Numbered from the stretch's first letter, positions 8,538 through 17,907 are shown. The stretch: 64,000 nucleotides of DNA from JADFQT01 sp965216025 (GCA_965216025.1 CBDCEX010000018.1:744001-808000), one strand, 5' to 3'. Numbers and translations: made by a program. Notes: a model not told the origin generated them from the letters alone.

Positions 8538-9155
8538 ATGGGTCGGCTCTACATCGTCCGGCATGGACAAACCGAATGGAACGCCCAGGGCCGCATTCAG
8601 GGCCACACCGACGTGGACCTGTCTGACTACGGTAGGCAGCAGGCGCAGGCCGTCGCCCAGCGCTTGTCTGGAGTCACTTTCGATGCGGCCTACACCAGCG
8701 ACCTCAGCCGGTCTAAAGAGACGGCCCAGATAATAGTGGGCCAGCGGACCATGTCCTTGCACTCCACCGGCCGGCTTCGCGAGTTTCATAAGGGTGTTTT
8801 CGAAGGCTTGACGGTGCACGAATACAAGCGTCGCTACCCGGACCTATACCAGGCTTCTCTGGTAAACGATCTGGACTTTGCCCCTACCGGTGGCGAGACC
8901 ATTCGGCAAACTAGCCTGCGAATGGCCGGTTTTATAGCTGATTTGAAGGAGCAGCACCAGGACGAGACAGTGTTGGTGGTGGGCCACGGTGGCTCCCTCC
9001 GCTCCGTCGTGGTGGCCATCATGGATTTACCTCTGGAGGCCAACTGGAAGCTGGCCATGGGTAACTGCTCCCTGTCGGTCTTTGATATATATCCGGACAA
9101 TGCGGTGATGCTGCTTTACAACGATACTTCCCATCTCAACGGGGTCAGCCAATGA
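8538..9155 (+). CDS. cobC: Histidine phosphatase, probable alpha-ribazole phosphatase
   Basis: A 205-residue phosphoglycerate-mutase-like phosphatase. The RHG motif with catalytic His9 is at residues 8-10, followed by TEWNAQGRIQGHTDVDLSDYGRQQA; the second histidine is in VVGHGGSLR. Such enzymes in cobalamin operons remove the phosphate from alpha-ribazole-5'-phosphate or adenosylcobalamin-5'-phosphate. The family is broad, so the substrate is inferred from its position. Its stop overlaps the cobQ start (ATGA, 9152-9155), indicating translational coupling. Confidence 0.82.
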   Translation: MGRLYIVRHGQTEWNAQGRIQGHTDVDLSDYGRQQAQAVAQRLSGVTFDAAYTSDLSRSKETAQIIVGQRTMSLHSTGRLREFHKGVFEGLTVHEYKRRYPDLYQASLVNDLDFAPTGGETIRQTSLRMAGFIADLKEQHQDETVLVVGHGGSLRSVVVAIMDLPLEANWKLAMGNCSLSVFDIYPDNAVMLLYNDTSHLNGVSQ

Positions 9156-10705
9156 CCGCCCGGGTGCTGATGGTCCAGGGCACCGCTTCTCACGTGGGTA
9201 AGAGCGTGCTGGTTTCCGCCTTCTGTCGCATCTTCCGGCAGGACGGTTTTCGGGTGGCTCCCTTCAAAGCCCAGAACATGTCCAACAACTCCTACGTGAC
9301 CCGGGACGGCGGCGAAATTGGTCGGGCCCAGGCGGTCCAGGCCGAGGCCGCTGGGGTGGAGGCCCAGGTGGAGATGAATCCGGTTTTGCTGAAACCGGAG
9401 GCGGACCATATAGCCCAGGTGGTGCTTATGGGGCGGCCGCTGATCTCCGCCCAGGTCAAGGATTACTTCGCCCTCAAACCCCAGCTGTGGGACTCGGTCA
9501 GCGCCTCCCTGGACACCCTGCGTCAGCAGTACGATATTGTCGTCATCGAGGGTGCCGGCAGCCCGGCCGAAATCAATCTCAAGGCCACCGAAATCGTAAA
9601 CATGCGGGTGGCGCTATACGCCAACTCCCCGGTGTTGCTCTGCGGCGACATCGATCGGGGCGGGGTTTTCGCCGCGCTGGTGGGCACTCTGGAGCTGCTG
9701 GAGCCCGAGGAGCGGGAGACCATCAAGGGCTTCGTGATCAATAAATTCCGGGGTGACCCCAGCCTCCTTACCGATGGCCTGGATATGCTGGAAGCCAGAA
9801 CCGGCATACCGGTGGTGGGAGTGGTACATCACTTCCGGGATATTCATATTCCGGAAGAAGATTCGGTTGCTCTGGACTTACCGGTCCGTAGCAGCGCCGG
9901 GGCCCTGGTGGATATCGCGGTGATCAAGCTGCCCCACGTCTCCAACTTTGATGATTTTGACCCGCTGGCCCGGGAAAACGGAGTGACGTTGCGGTATGCG
10001 GAGTCCCTTGCGGAGCTGGGGCGCCCCGACCTGGTGATTTTGCCCGGCACCAAAACGACCATGGCCGACCTGGCCTGGATGGAAAGCCAGGGGTTAAGTG
10101 GCGCGCTGCGCGACCTGCATTCCCAGGGAACGGCGGTGGTGGGAATTTGCGGGGGCTACCAGATGCTGGGAGAGAAGCTGTACGACCCGGAGAAGATTGA
10201 GTCCTCCCGCCCGGAAATGGAAGGATTGGGGCTACTGCCCATCACCACCGTTTTTGCCGGCTCCAAGGAAACCCACCGCATTCAAGGCCGGGTGGTCGAT
10301 GGACGAGGTCTGCTGACCGGTGCCGGAGGTGAGCCCATCTCTGGCTACGAGATTCATATGGGTCGCACTACCGGGACCGGCTCCCGGGCCCCATTTATTA
10401 TAGAAGACCGCTCCGACGTTCCGGTCACGGCGGACACTTCCTCCGATGGAGCCCTGGATTCTGAAGGGCGGGTATTGGGAACCTACATCCATGGCCTTTT
10501 CCATAACGGCGGCCTCCGCCGGGCAGTTTTGAACGAACTGGCCCGTCGAAAGTGCCTGGTATTGCCGTTGCAGAGCCAGGATCTGGTCATAGACCAGGAG
10601 TACGACAAGCTGGCCGCCTGGGTTCGCGCCAGCCTGAACATGGACCTGATATACCAGATGACCGGGCTGGAGCGAGAATACGTCACCACCGGTTTCGCCA
10701 GCTAG
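9152..10705 (+). CDS. cobQ: Cobyric acid synthase
   Basis: Amidates the b, d, e and g side chains of adenosylcobyrinic a,c-diamide, using ATP and glutamine. The 517-residue length is normal. The N-terminal P-loop domain carries QGTASHVGKSVL at residues 9-20 and PFKAQNMSNNSYVT. A middle segment, GDIDRGGVFAALVGT, is typical. The C-terminal amidotransferase domain has the nucleophile Cys333 in GICGGYQMLG and histidines in GYEIHMG and YIHGLF. Confidence 0.97.
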   Translation: MTARVLMVQGTASHVGKSVLVSAFCRIFRQDGFRVAPFKAQNMSNNSYVTRDGGEIGRAQAVQAEAAGVEAQVEMNPVLLKPEADHIAQVVLMGRPLISAQVKDYFALKPQLWDSVSASLDTLRQQYDIVVIEGAGSPAEINLKATEIVNMRVALYANSPVLLCGDIDRGGVFAALVGTLELLEPEERETIKGFVINKFRGDPSLLTDGLDMLEARTGIPVVGVVHHFRDIHIPEEDSVALDLPVRSSAGALVDIAVIKLPHVSNFDDFDPLARENGVTLRYAESLAELGRPDLVILPGTKTTMADLAWMESQGLSGALRDLHSQGTAVVGICGGYQMLGEKLYDPEKIESSRPEMEGLGLLPITTVFAGSKETHRIQGRVVDGRGLLTGAGGEPISGYEIHMGRTTGTGSRAPFIIEDRSDVPVTADTSSDGALDSEGRVLGTYIHGLFHNGGLRRAVLNELARRKCLVLPLQSQDLVIDQEYDKLAAWVRASLNMDLIYQMTGLEREYVTTGFAS

Positions 10706-10707
10706 CA

Positions 10708-11304
10708 GTGGGGAGGGCAACCCTCATCCTGGGAGGCATCAGGTCGGGCAAAAGCGCCTTCGCGGAGACGCTGGCTGGAGCAGGCCGGAGCCCGGCCCTT
10801 TATCTCGCCACCGGCCAGCCGGTGGACTCTGAGATGGAAGAGCGGATTCGCCGGCATCGTCAAAACCGCCCCGCGGCTTGGCGCACCCTGGAAGCGCCGC
10901 TGGACCTGGCCGGTCCGCTGGGGATAGCCCTGGCAGCGGAGGATGCTCCCTCGGTGGTCTTGGTCGATTCCCTAGACGTGTGGCTCAGCAATCTCCTTTT
11001 GGACCACGAAGACGATCCGGCGCCAGAGCTTGAAGCCTTGGCCCTTTCCCACATTCAAAGGTTGACGGAGCTAATGGGAGAATCCCAGGTGGAGTTCTTT
11101 CTGGTCAGCAGCGAGGTGGGACTGAGCCTGGTCTCGCCCAACGCTCTGGGTCGCCACTTTCAAGACCTTTTGGGACTGGTTAACCAGGCGGTTGCCGCCG
11201 CCGCCGACACGGTCTACCTGGTCGCTGCGGGCCTTCCTATGCTATTGAAAGGGTCGGTGAAAGGGTCGGTGAAGGGGCCAGCAAAAGGGCCGGGCTTTTC
11301 CTGA
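10708..11304 (+). CDS. cobU: Adenosylcobinamide kinase / adenosylcobinamide-phosphate guanylyltransferase
   Basis: Bifunctional enzyme that phosphorylates adenosylcobinamide and then adds GMP. The 198 residues carry the Walker A motif GGIRSGKS at 9-16. The ERIRRHRQNRPAAWRTLE segment contains the family's guanylyl-accepting histidine, and LVDSLDVWLSNLL is the Walker-B-like region. The GTG at 10708, 2 nt after the cobQ stop, fits the N-terminus (VGRATLILGG) best, although the frame stays open upstream within cobQ. The last residues form a low-complexity KGSVKGSVKGPAKG tail not expected for the family. Confidence 0.92.
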   Translation: MGRATLILGGIRSGKSAFAETLAGAGRSPALYLATGQPVDSEMEERIRRHRQNRPAAWRTLEAPLDLAGPLGIALAAEDAPSVVLVDSLDVWLSNLLLDHEDDPAPELEALALSHIQRLTELMGESQVEFFLVSSEVGLSLVSPNALGRHFQDLLGLVNQAVAAAADTVYLVAAGLPMLLKGSVKGSVKGPAKGPGFS

Positions 11305-11306
11305 GT

Positions 11307-12203
11307 ATGAAGATCGGCAGCGCTACGGTTCGGGTGCCGGGGGTATGCGGCGAATTGGTCCAGGGCATGCTGGATGATGATTATTATCTGGTGACCTGCC
11401 CCATAGACTATTTTTCCCGGGTTCAGGTGGACTTGTTTTTAGAAGGGTCCCCGGAAGTTGGCCCCCCGGTTGTTGGTCCAGAAGATAGTCCCAAGGCCGT
11501 GGCGGCGGTTTCGGCTACCCTGGCCCACCTGGGGCGCCAGGAACTGTCCGCCCGGCTCGCCATCTCCAATCCTATTCCCCGGGGTAAGGGGATGGGCAGC
11601 AGCAGCGCCGACGTGGTCGCCGCCATCGCCGCCACCGGGCTGGCCCTGGATCAAGAGCTATCTCCGGAAACAGTTGGGCGTCTGGCCCTGATGGAGGAGC
11701 CCACCGACGGCGTTATGTTCCCCGGCATAGCCCTGTTCGACCATCGGCAGGGTAGGCTGATGGAAGAATTGGGCCTTCCGCCGCCTATGGAAATAGTGGC
11801 GCTGGATTTTGGGGGAACTATCGATACGGTGGAGTTCAATCGGGAGGATCGCCTTTCGCTGTGGCAGTCGTTACGCCCGGAGACCGACCAGGCTCTTGAA
11901 TTAGTACGTCAGGGCATCAAAGAGGTCGATCCCAAGAAGATAGGCCGGGGAGCTACCATCAGCGCGGAGGCCAATCAGCGGGTTTTGCTCAAGCCGCAAC
12001 TCCCGGACGTGCTGAGGTTTGCCCAGTCCCTGTACGCTGCCGGGGTGACGGTCGGCCACAGCGGGACTATTATTGGAGTGCTGCTGGATGCCAAGGAGCG
12101 ACGGAGCAGGTCCGTTTTTCGGCAGGCAAGGGAATCTTTTCCCACGGCCGAAGTGGTGTCGCACTTCCGCTTGCGGGGCGGCGGAGTACAGCGGGTTCAT
12201 TAA
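11307..12203 (+). CDS. pduX: GHMP-family L-threonine kinase, PduX-like
   Basis: A 298-residue GHMP kinase. The ATP-binding signature NPIPRGKGMGSSSADV lies near residues 90-105, the N-terminal RVPGVCGELVQG is typical of PduX, and the C-terminal GVTVGHSGTIIGVLLD matches the third GHMP motif. PduX makes L-threonine-O-3-phosphate for the CobD decarboxylase, which is in the same operon, so the linker route is complete here. It begins 2 nt after the cobU stop. Confidence 0.88.
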   Translation: MKIGSATVRVPGVCGELVQGMLDDDYYLVTCPIDYFSRVQVDLFLEGSPEVGPPVVGPEDSPKAVAAVSATLAHLGRQELSARLAISNPIPRGKGMGSSSADVVAAIAATGLALDQELSPETVGRLALMEEPTDGVMFPGIALFDHRQGRLMEELGLPPPMEIVALDFGGTIDTVEFNREDRLSLWQSLRPETDQALELVRQGIKEVDPKKIGRGATISAEANQRVLLKPQLPDVLRFAQSLYAAGVTVGHSGTIIGVLLDAKERRSRSVFRQARESFPTAEVVSHFRLRGGGVQRVH

Positions 12204-12265
12204 AAAGATGCGAATCCGGATTGCTTAATTAAATACAAAGATATCCTTTTAAGGGACGCGATTAA

Positions 12266-13339
12266 ATGGCCGATTACAACCTGGCAATTATCCCCGGTGA
12301 CGGTGTGGGACCCGAAGTGGTGGCCGAAGGCCGCAAGGTATTGGACGCCCTGGCGGCGCAAGAAGCGGGGCTGAACTTCCGGTACACTGAGTTTTCCTGG
12401 GGATCTGCCTACTATCGGGAAACCGGACGGATGATGCCGGAGGACGGCCTGGCCCAGCTTAGCGGCTGCGACGCTATCCTATTCGGCGCGGTGGGAGACC
12501 CGGAAATCCCCGACCACATAACCCTGCAGGGCTTGCTGCTGCCCATGCGTCGGGCTTTCGATCAGGGCGTGTGCATCCGGCCCGCCTATTTGTACCCGGG
12601 CGTTACCTCGCCCCTGGCCGGGAAAGAGGCCGGAGAGATAGACCTGGTTATTTTCCGGGAGAATACCGAAGGCGAGTATGCGCCGGTGGGCGGCAGGCTT
12701 TACCCGGGCACTCCCCATGAAACAGTGATGCAGACCAACGTTTTCACCAGAAGGGGCACCGAACGGATCATTAGAGCAGCCTTCGAGCACTGCGTGAAAA
12801 GAAACAAAAAGAACCTGGTGACCTCGGTTACCAAATCAAACGCGCAGGCTTTCGGCATGGTTTTCTGGGATGAGGTGTTCGAATCTGTCGCGGCTGACTA
12901 TCCTCAGATTCAAACCGAGTCGCTGCTGGTGGACCGGGTGGCCATGGACCTGGTGCGCTGGCCCGAGGCCTTCGACGTGATGGTGGCGTCCAACCTGTTT
13001 GCCGACATCATTTCCGATATCGCGGCGGTGGCCACCGGAAGCATGGGGCTGGCTGCCAGCGCCAATATCAATCCGGAAGGGATATTTCCCTCCATGTTTG
13101 AGTCGGTCCATGGGGCGGCCTTCGACATCGCCGGCCAGGGCATCGCCAATCCGCTGGCCACCATCTCGGCCGTGGGAATGATGCTGGACCATTTGGGTGA
13201 GCCAGAGTCGGCCAGGCGGGTAGAGGCGGCGGTAATGCGTAGCCTGGAGGAGCGCCACTGCGTGACTGGGGACCTGGGCGGCAGCGCTTCCACGGCGCAG
13301 GTGGGCGACGAGGTGGTGCGATTGCTGGGCGAGGGGTAA
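12266..13339 (+). CDS. Beta-decarboxylating dehydrogenase, tartrate/D-malate dehydrogenase-like
   Basis: A 357-residue member of the isocitrate/isopropylmalate dehydrogenase superfamily: IPGDGVGPEVV at residues 9-19, FRENTEGEYAPVGG near 131-144, the substrate lysine region TSVTKSNAQ, and metal-site aspartates in DRVAMDLVRWPEAFDVMVASNLFADIISD segments. The segment WGSAYYRETGRMMPEDGL resembles tartrate/D-malate dehydrogenases (TtuC/DmlA) more than LeuB. Substrate specificity is not settled by sequence. It follows pduX by 62 nt and may be read from the same transcript or from its own AT-rich leader. Confidence 0.8.
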   Translation: MADYNLAIIPGDGVGPEVVAEGRKVLDALAAQEAGLNFRYTEFSWGSAYYRETGRMMPEDGLAQLSGCDAILFGAVGDPEIPDHITLQGLLLPMRRAFDQGVCIRPAYLYPGVTSPLAGKEAGEIDLVIFRENTEGEYAPVGGRLYPGTPHETVMQTNVFTRRGTERIIRAAFEHCVKRNKKNLVTSVTKSNAQAFGMVFWDEVFESVAADYPQIQTESLLVDRVAMDLVRWPEAFDVMVASNLFADIISDIAAVATGSMGLAASANINPEGIFPSMFESVHGAAFDIAGQGIANPLATISAVGMMLDHLGEPESARRVEAAVMRSLEERHCVTGDLGGSASTAQVGDEVVRLLGEG

Positions 13340-13367
13340 GGAAACCCCTATTCCGGAGGGACTGGGT

Positions 13368-13793
13368 ATGGCTCCTAGAGATACCAGGACTGGCGCCGTG
13401 CTAGAGAGTATGGTTTTACCCGCTTTGACAATGGGTGGCTATACCTTCCGTAAGCAAGTTAATATTGGCCTTCGACCTAGCGGTAAACGCCACGTCATCG
13501 ATGTGCTAGCGAAAGATGGCCAGGACAAGGTCTACCTTATCTCTCTGAAATGGCAGCAAGTCTCAGGTACGGCTGAGCAAAAAGTCCCTTTCGAAGCCAT
13601 ATGCTTGGCAGAAGCGGTTAGGACCGGAGAAGATAAGTATCATAAAGCTTATTTGGTGCTGGGCGGGGATGGATGGTCTCTCCGTGACTTTTACTTGGGT
13701 GGTGGATTGGACAGCCATTTGAGTCACGGTGAACTGGTCAATTTCCGCACTCTGGAATCCTTCATAGCCCTGGCCAACCAAGGCAGGCTCTAA
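13368..13793 (+). CDS. Small PD-(D/E)XK-like nuclease, putative restriction endonuclease
   Basis: A 141-residue protein with a possible PD-(D/E)XK core: Glu13 in the first helix, Asp45 in RHVIDVLA, and K61 in LISLKWQQ, followed by helix QKVPFEAICLAEAV. The usual acid two residues before the lysine is Ser59, so the site would be a variant. A good ribosome site (GGAGGG) precedes the ATG. A DNA methyltransferase starts 122 nt downstream, which makes a small type II restriction partner plausible. Both the fold and the role are inference. Confidence 0.5.
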   Translation: MAPRDTRTGAVLESMVLPALTMGGYTFRKQVNIGLRPSGKRHVIDVLAKDGQDKVYLISLKWQQVSGTAEQKVPFEAICLAEAVRTGEDKYHKAYLVLGGDGWSLRDFYLGGGLDSHLSHGELVNFRTLESFIALANQGRL

Positions 13794-13915
13794 CCAGGGA
13801 TTCCCTTCGATGGGCCATTCAAGATTGCTGCTATTTTCCGGGTGACTGTTGCGCGGTCATGTGTTAGCATCGTCGCGGGTTTCGTGGTTCAAAATGGGTG
13901 TTGTGGGGAGGTCAG

Positions 13916-14773
13916 GTGTTGCAAAACGGTAGATCTCTAGGGGATAGAGTTGCCTGGCAATCTGAAGATGGACAGTCGAAATTATTTGCTGCGGACGCGC
14001 TAGCAACGCTGCAGGCACTACCCGAAAACAGCGTCGATTGCGTTTGGACCGACCCTCCCTACCTGCTGTCAAACGACGGAGTCACCTGCGTTGCCGGCAG
14101 GAGGGTCAGCGTCAACAAGGGCGCTTGGGACCAGAGCCAGGGCATTGAGCAGGACCATGAATATAATCGCGCTTGGCTGGGCGAGTGCCACCGGATTCTC
14201 AAATCGGAAGGCACCATCTGGGTAACCGGCACCTCCCATGTTTACTTGAGCGTTGGCATGGCCATGCTGCAGTTGGGCTTCCGGTTGCTCAACGACATCA
14301 TTTGGGAGAAGCCCAATCCTCCCCCCAACCTGGGCTGCCGGTGTTTTACTCATGCCACAGAAACCATCCTTTGGGCCACCAAGGCGCCCAAGGGAAGCAG
14401 GCACCGGTATACCTTTAACTATGCTGAAATGCGGGAGGAAAACGGTGGCAAGCAGATGAAAAGCGTCTGGCGCATGACCGCGGCGGGGAAGGATGAGAAG
14501 TCTTATGGCAAGCATCCTACCCAGAAACCGGTGGCCTTGATAGCCCGTTGCCTGCGCGCCAGCACCAACCCCGGCGACCTGGTAGTGGATCCCTTTGCTG
14601 GAACCTGTGCCACTGGGGTGGCTGCCCTCTCTCTGGGCCGGAATTTCATCGGCTGCGAGAACCAGACCGAGTTCGTGGAAATCGGCCGGAAACGGCTTGA
14701 CGCGGCGGCGGGCGCCCGTACCGATAATGCTGCTCGGCAAGACTGCGAAAAAGTCTCGGCTGCCTTAACCTGA
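13916..14773 (+). CDS. Site-specific DNA methyltransferase, beta class (N6-A or N4-C)
   Basis: About 285 residues. The catalytic motif IV TDPPY lies at residues 45-49, ahead of the AdoMet-binding motif DPFAGTCATGVAAL near 224-237; this order defines the beta class (HinfI, DpnA and similar). GKHPTQKPVALI precedes motif I, as is usual. The GTG at 13916 follows GGGGAGG closely; TTG at 13919 gives better spacing, and GTG at 13898 is possible. Paired with the nuclease-like gene upstream, it may form a type II restriction-modification system. Confidence 0.85.
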   Translation: MLQNGRSLGDRVAWQSEDGQSKLFAADALATLQALPENSVDCVWTDPPYLLSNDGVTCVAGRRVSVNKGAWDQSQGIEQDHEYNRAWLGECHRILKSEGTIWVTGTSHVYLSVGMAMLQLGFRLLNDIIWEKPNPPPNLGCRCFTHATETILWATKAPKGSRHRYTFNYAEMREENGGKQMKSVWRMTAAGKDEKSYGKHPTQKPVALIARCLRASTNPGDLVVDPFAGTCATGVAALSLGRNFIGCENQTEFVEIGRKRLDAAAGARTDNAARQDCEKVSAALT

Positions 14774-14780
14774 GCCTGCT

Positions 14781-15404
14781 TTAGGCCGACCCCAAAACTA
14801 CCTGAACGATGCGCTTCTCCAGGGTATGGGCTAGCTCGCTGGCCAGATCCAGGCGATTCTGGTCCCCCACGCTGCCGACAAAGGCCACCCCCAAAATGCG
14901 TCCTACTTGAAAGTCGATTACGGTGGAGGACAGCAGCCCCGCTGCGCTCCCTTGCAATACCTTCAAGGCTACCGCTTCGTCATAAAAACCGGAGGTTTCC
15001 AGCCGCTGCACTGAAACAAGCTGGTGACCGTCTCCTACGCTATTTCCCACGTTGTCTTCGAAGTCCTTGATGAACACATCGTACATCCAACCGGAAACGG
15101 CTTCGGGCTTTTCAAACAGGTGGGCTACCGTGGCCCCGATAAAGTCAAAACCTTCAAACACCGGCATGTTGGCGGTGGGTCCAAACTCCCTCATGAATCC
15201 GCCGAGTCGGCCAGCTTCACGGAATCGCTCGGCAGTACTCTCCGCGAACCCATGCTCGGCCATCATCTGGTTGTCCAGAACCCCTTCCCGCACCACCTGG
15301 TAACCCTGGAACTGCGCCGGCATGGTTTCTTTGTCCAACACCATGAATTCCAGGTCGGATTCGGTAATCCGGAAGGTGGCACGATTCAACGCCAAGGTCG
15401 TCAA
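14781..15404 (-). CDS. Conserved protein of unknown function
   Basis: A 207-residue soluble protein that I do not recognise. It has no signal peptide or membrane span. It is rich in acidic residues, and its C-terminal third (LASELAHTLEKRIVQVVL) looks helical. The TTG start at 15404 is supported by GGGGGA 6 nt upstream. It converges on the methyltransferase gene with an 7-nt gap. The layout (alternating short strands and helices around residues 100-180) could suit an extracytoplasmic sensor-like or substrate-binding domain, but nothing in it is diagnostic. Confidence 0.6.
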   Translation of the reverse strand: MTTLALNRATFRITESDLEFMVLDKETMPAQFQGYQVVREGVLDNQMMAEHGFAESTAERFREAGRLGGFMREFGPTANMPVFEGFDFIGATVAHLFEKPEAVSGWMYDVFIKDFEDNVGNSVGDGHQLVSVQRLETSGFYDEAVALKVLQGSAAGLLSSTVIDFQVGRILGVAFVGSVGDQNRLDLASELAHTLEKRIVQVVLGSA

Positions 15405-15485
15405 TGTTTCCCCCTGTTGGCAACTGGTTTCTTAGCGGTCCGGCAGGTACGCCGGACCACTAAACCCAAGCTGAGGTTGGCAGAC

Positions 15486-16541
15486 TTATCCGCAGACCAT
15501 TGGGTAGGCGTGCAGGCTTCGGGACATCTCAACTGGCACCCCGCTGCCGCCGCTCCAGGTTTGGCCATGGTCGTAACTGCTGAATACATTTCCGTCGTAG
15601 TCGCAGCAGTAAACCTGAGACGGCGCCCATTTATCGATGGCGATCTGGAACATGCGCTTGGGCACAGTCTCTCCCAGGTCCACCCGTTCCCACGTCTCGC
15701 CCGTGTCCACGCTTCGGAACAAAGCTCCCGCTTCCTCGGTGCCCGCCGGAGCTCCCCCGCCGCCAGCCCCTGCCGCCAGGTAAATAGTCTTGGGGTCGTC
15801 TGGGGCCACCAGCAATCCCCGGCAGTAGCTGCCGCCCGCGAACATCTCTTCCACCCGGACATGTTCCCAATACTGGCCGCGGTTCCGGCTCCGGAACATG
15901 GCCACTTGGGTGATGATGAAAACCGTGCCGGGTGATGCCGAGCTGACCTGAACGCCATGCAGGTCCAGGGTATTGTTCCGCAGGTAAGGTCCGTCCAGAA
16001 TCTGCTCCCAGGTCTCGCCACCGTCCCGGCTGGCTATCAGGCCTCCTACCTCAATGGCCCCATACATGTCAGTTGGATTGCCGGGGTCCACCGAAATGCC
16101 GATTACCCGTTTGCCCAGGGGCGGCATGTAGGTGGTTATGTGGGGGTATACCACTTTGTCGGTGTCCATCTTTTGCCAATGAGCGCCCCCGTCCTGAGAG
16201 CGGTAAACAGCGCAGGGTTCGTAGCCGGCGAACATGGTGTTCGGGTCTTGGGGGTGGACCGCCAGGGACCAGACATCCCCGGCAGGCGCATCCAAGGCTT
16301 CCCAATGCTCCCCTCGGTCGTCACTCCGGTAAGGGCCCGCCTGGGTGCCGGCGAAGATCACTGCCGGGTTCTCCGGATGGACCAGTAAAGACCTGACCTG
16401 CGGTTCGGGCGGCAGCCCCTGGGTAATGCTGCGCCACTGCTGGTCGCTATCGCCTCGCCGGTAAATTCCCCCTGGGCCAATGTTTTCACCCTCACCCGCC
16501 AGACCAATGTAAACGAAGGTTTCGTGTTCTTTGGTGGTCAT
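15486..16541 (-). CDS. Asp-box (BNR) repeat beta-propeller protein
   Basis: About 351 residues with at least six Asp-box motifs of the form S-x-D-x-G-x-x-W: YRSDDRGEHW, YRSQDGGAHW, IASRDGGETW, FRSRNRGQYW, FRSVDTGETW and FSSYDHGQTW, spaced as propeller blades. Such proteins resemble sialidase/Vps10-type propellers, but the sialidase arginine triad is not evident, so glycosidase activity should not be assumed. No signal peptide is visible. The ATG at 16541 is chosen for its AGGAGG 5 nt upstream. Confidence 0.8.
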   Translation of the reverse strand: MTTKEHETFVYIGLAGEGENIGPGGIYRRGDSDQQWRSITQGLPPEPQVRSLLVHPENPAVIFAGTQAGPYRSDDRGEHWEALDAPAGDVWSLAVHPQDPNTMFAGYEPCAVYRSQDGGAHWQKMDTDKVVYPHITTYMPPLGKRVIGISVDPGNPTDMYGAIEVGGLIASRDGGETWEQILDGPYLRNNTLDLHGVQVSSASPGTVFIITQVAMFRSRNRGQYWEHVRVEEMFAGGSYCRGLLVAPDDPKTIYLAAGAGGGGAPAGTEEAGALFRSVDTGETWERVDLGETVPKRMFQIAIDKWAPSQVYCCDYDGNVFSSYDHGQTWSGGSGVPVEMSRSLHAYPMVCG

Positions 16542-16678
16542 CAGATTCCTCCTGTAACCATATACAGGGATTCTTGGGCCAATCCTTCCGCTTGTCAAGG
16601 GGCCTGGACTGCACCGGCTGCCGGAGCCGCCCGGAATAAGTAACTATTTTAAGCTGGAATAGAGAATTTCTCATCCTA

Positions 16679-17907
16679 AACCAAAGCTAAGGTGAAACCT
16701 ACATAAAGCGAACCCGAAGAGGAGTTGCGATATTCTGTAAAAGAAGTCGAGGGGCGGTGGTGGAAGGGATGAAGGAAATAGTGCAACTCATGGAAGAGTG
16801 GCAACTCAATGTAGGTGACTTACGGGAAAGGATGTATCGAGCGCCAACACCTCGAGAGCGAGAGCGATGGCACGGGCTATGGTTGTTGGCCCAAGGGTGG
16901 TCGGCTTTCCAGGTGGCTGAGGCTTTGGACAGAGAGCCTCATACCATTGGAAACTGGCTGGCCAACTTTCGCCGAGGCGGGGCCCAAGGTTTGGTCTTTG
17001 AACAGACTGGGGGTTCCCCCCCGTCTTGAACTGGGGTCAACAGAACCAACTGAAGTCTGCGGTGCAAAATCCGCCTGGAGAGGCGGGAGTTGAATTGTCC
17101 AACTGGAATTGGAAAGTAGTGAGGCAATTTCTCAAGCAGAGCTTTGACCTGGGGCTGAGTCGAAGCAGTTGCTTGAACTACCTCCATCGGTTGGGCTTCG
17201 TGCTGAAGCGACCCAAGAAACGCCTCCTGAAAGCCAAGGATGAAGCGCGGAAAGCCTTCGTCCTCCAGTACAGCCAAATCCGAGAGGAGGCCCAAGAGAG
17301 TGGAGCCAAGATCTTCTTCGTAGACGAAGCCCACTTTCGGGCCGATGCCGATCTGAGGGGGAAATGGGTGCTCAAGGGAGAGGCAGCGCTGGTGGACTCT
17401 ACCAGTCCTCGGTGGGGAGAGAAGGCCTGCTACTACTCGGGAGTTTGCTTGGAGGCTGGGGAGGTGGAAGCCATGGAAATAGCCGGCAACAGCAATGCCG
17501 AGACCTCCACCGCCTTTTTACGGCAGCTAAGAGAAAAACATCCTGGACCTCTGGTAGTGATTTGGGACAATGGGCCAGCCCACCGAGGAGAAGCGATTCG
17601 CAGCTATTTGACCACCCCTGACTTGCAGCTGAGGCTGGTGGCCTTACCGGCCTACAGCCCAGACTTCAATGCCGACGAAGCCGTCTGGGACTGGGCCAGG
17701 GAAGAGGTCACGGCCAACGAATGCCTGGGAACAAAAGCCCAAGTCCAAGAGAAGATGAATGCATTCTTCGGCGGACTAGCTCACCGTAAGGATGAAGTGA
17801 AACATCGCTGCCGAACCCTGTTACAAGCTCGAGCCGATGCATTGATTTTTACACCTTCCCTACCTTTGCCATCGCTGCAAAATGTAGTTCCCACCTTGGC
17901 TTTGGTT
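16679..17907 (+). mobile_element. IS630-family insertion sequence, copy 1 (1229 bp, apparently intact)
   Basis: The ends are inverted repeats: AACCAAAGCTAAGGTGAAAC on the left and the reverse complement of AACCAAAGCCAAGGTGGGAA on the right. The flanking TA dinucleotide is duplicated (16677-16678 and 17908-17909). The restored target is CCTAGT, i.e. CTAG, the preference known for IS630. It carries two overlapping transposase reading frames. Copies 2 and 3 are at 29999-31913 and 51088-52322. Confidence 0.95.
16757..17029 (+). CDS. IS630 transposase N-terminal frame (DNA-binding HTH)
   Basis: Ninety residues with a helix-turn-helix region (HGLWLLAQGWSAFQVAEALD, then EPHTIGNWLANFRRGG), as in the N-terminal domain of IS630/Tc1-type transposases. 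The frame ends at TGA 17027-17029, just after a run of seven C. A -1 shift on that run joins it to the DDE frame, with GGSPP leading into VLNWG. A GTG start at 16757 is likely; ATG at 16769 is an alternative. Confidence 0.88.
   Translation: MVEGMKEIVQLMEEWQLNVGDLRERMYRAPTPRERERWHGLWLLAQGWSAFQVAEALDREPHTIGNWLANFRRGGAQGLVFEQTGGSPPS

Noticed and set aside
15486..16541. Sialidase activity of the Asp-box protein
   Set aside because: Asp boxes alone mark a propeller fold; the arginine triad and catalytic Tyr/Glu pair of sialidases could not be located.
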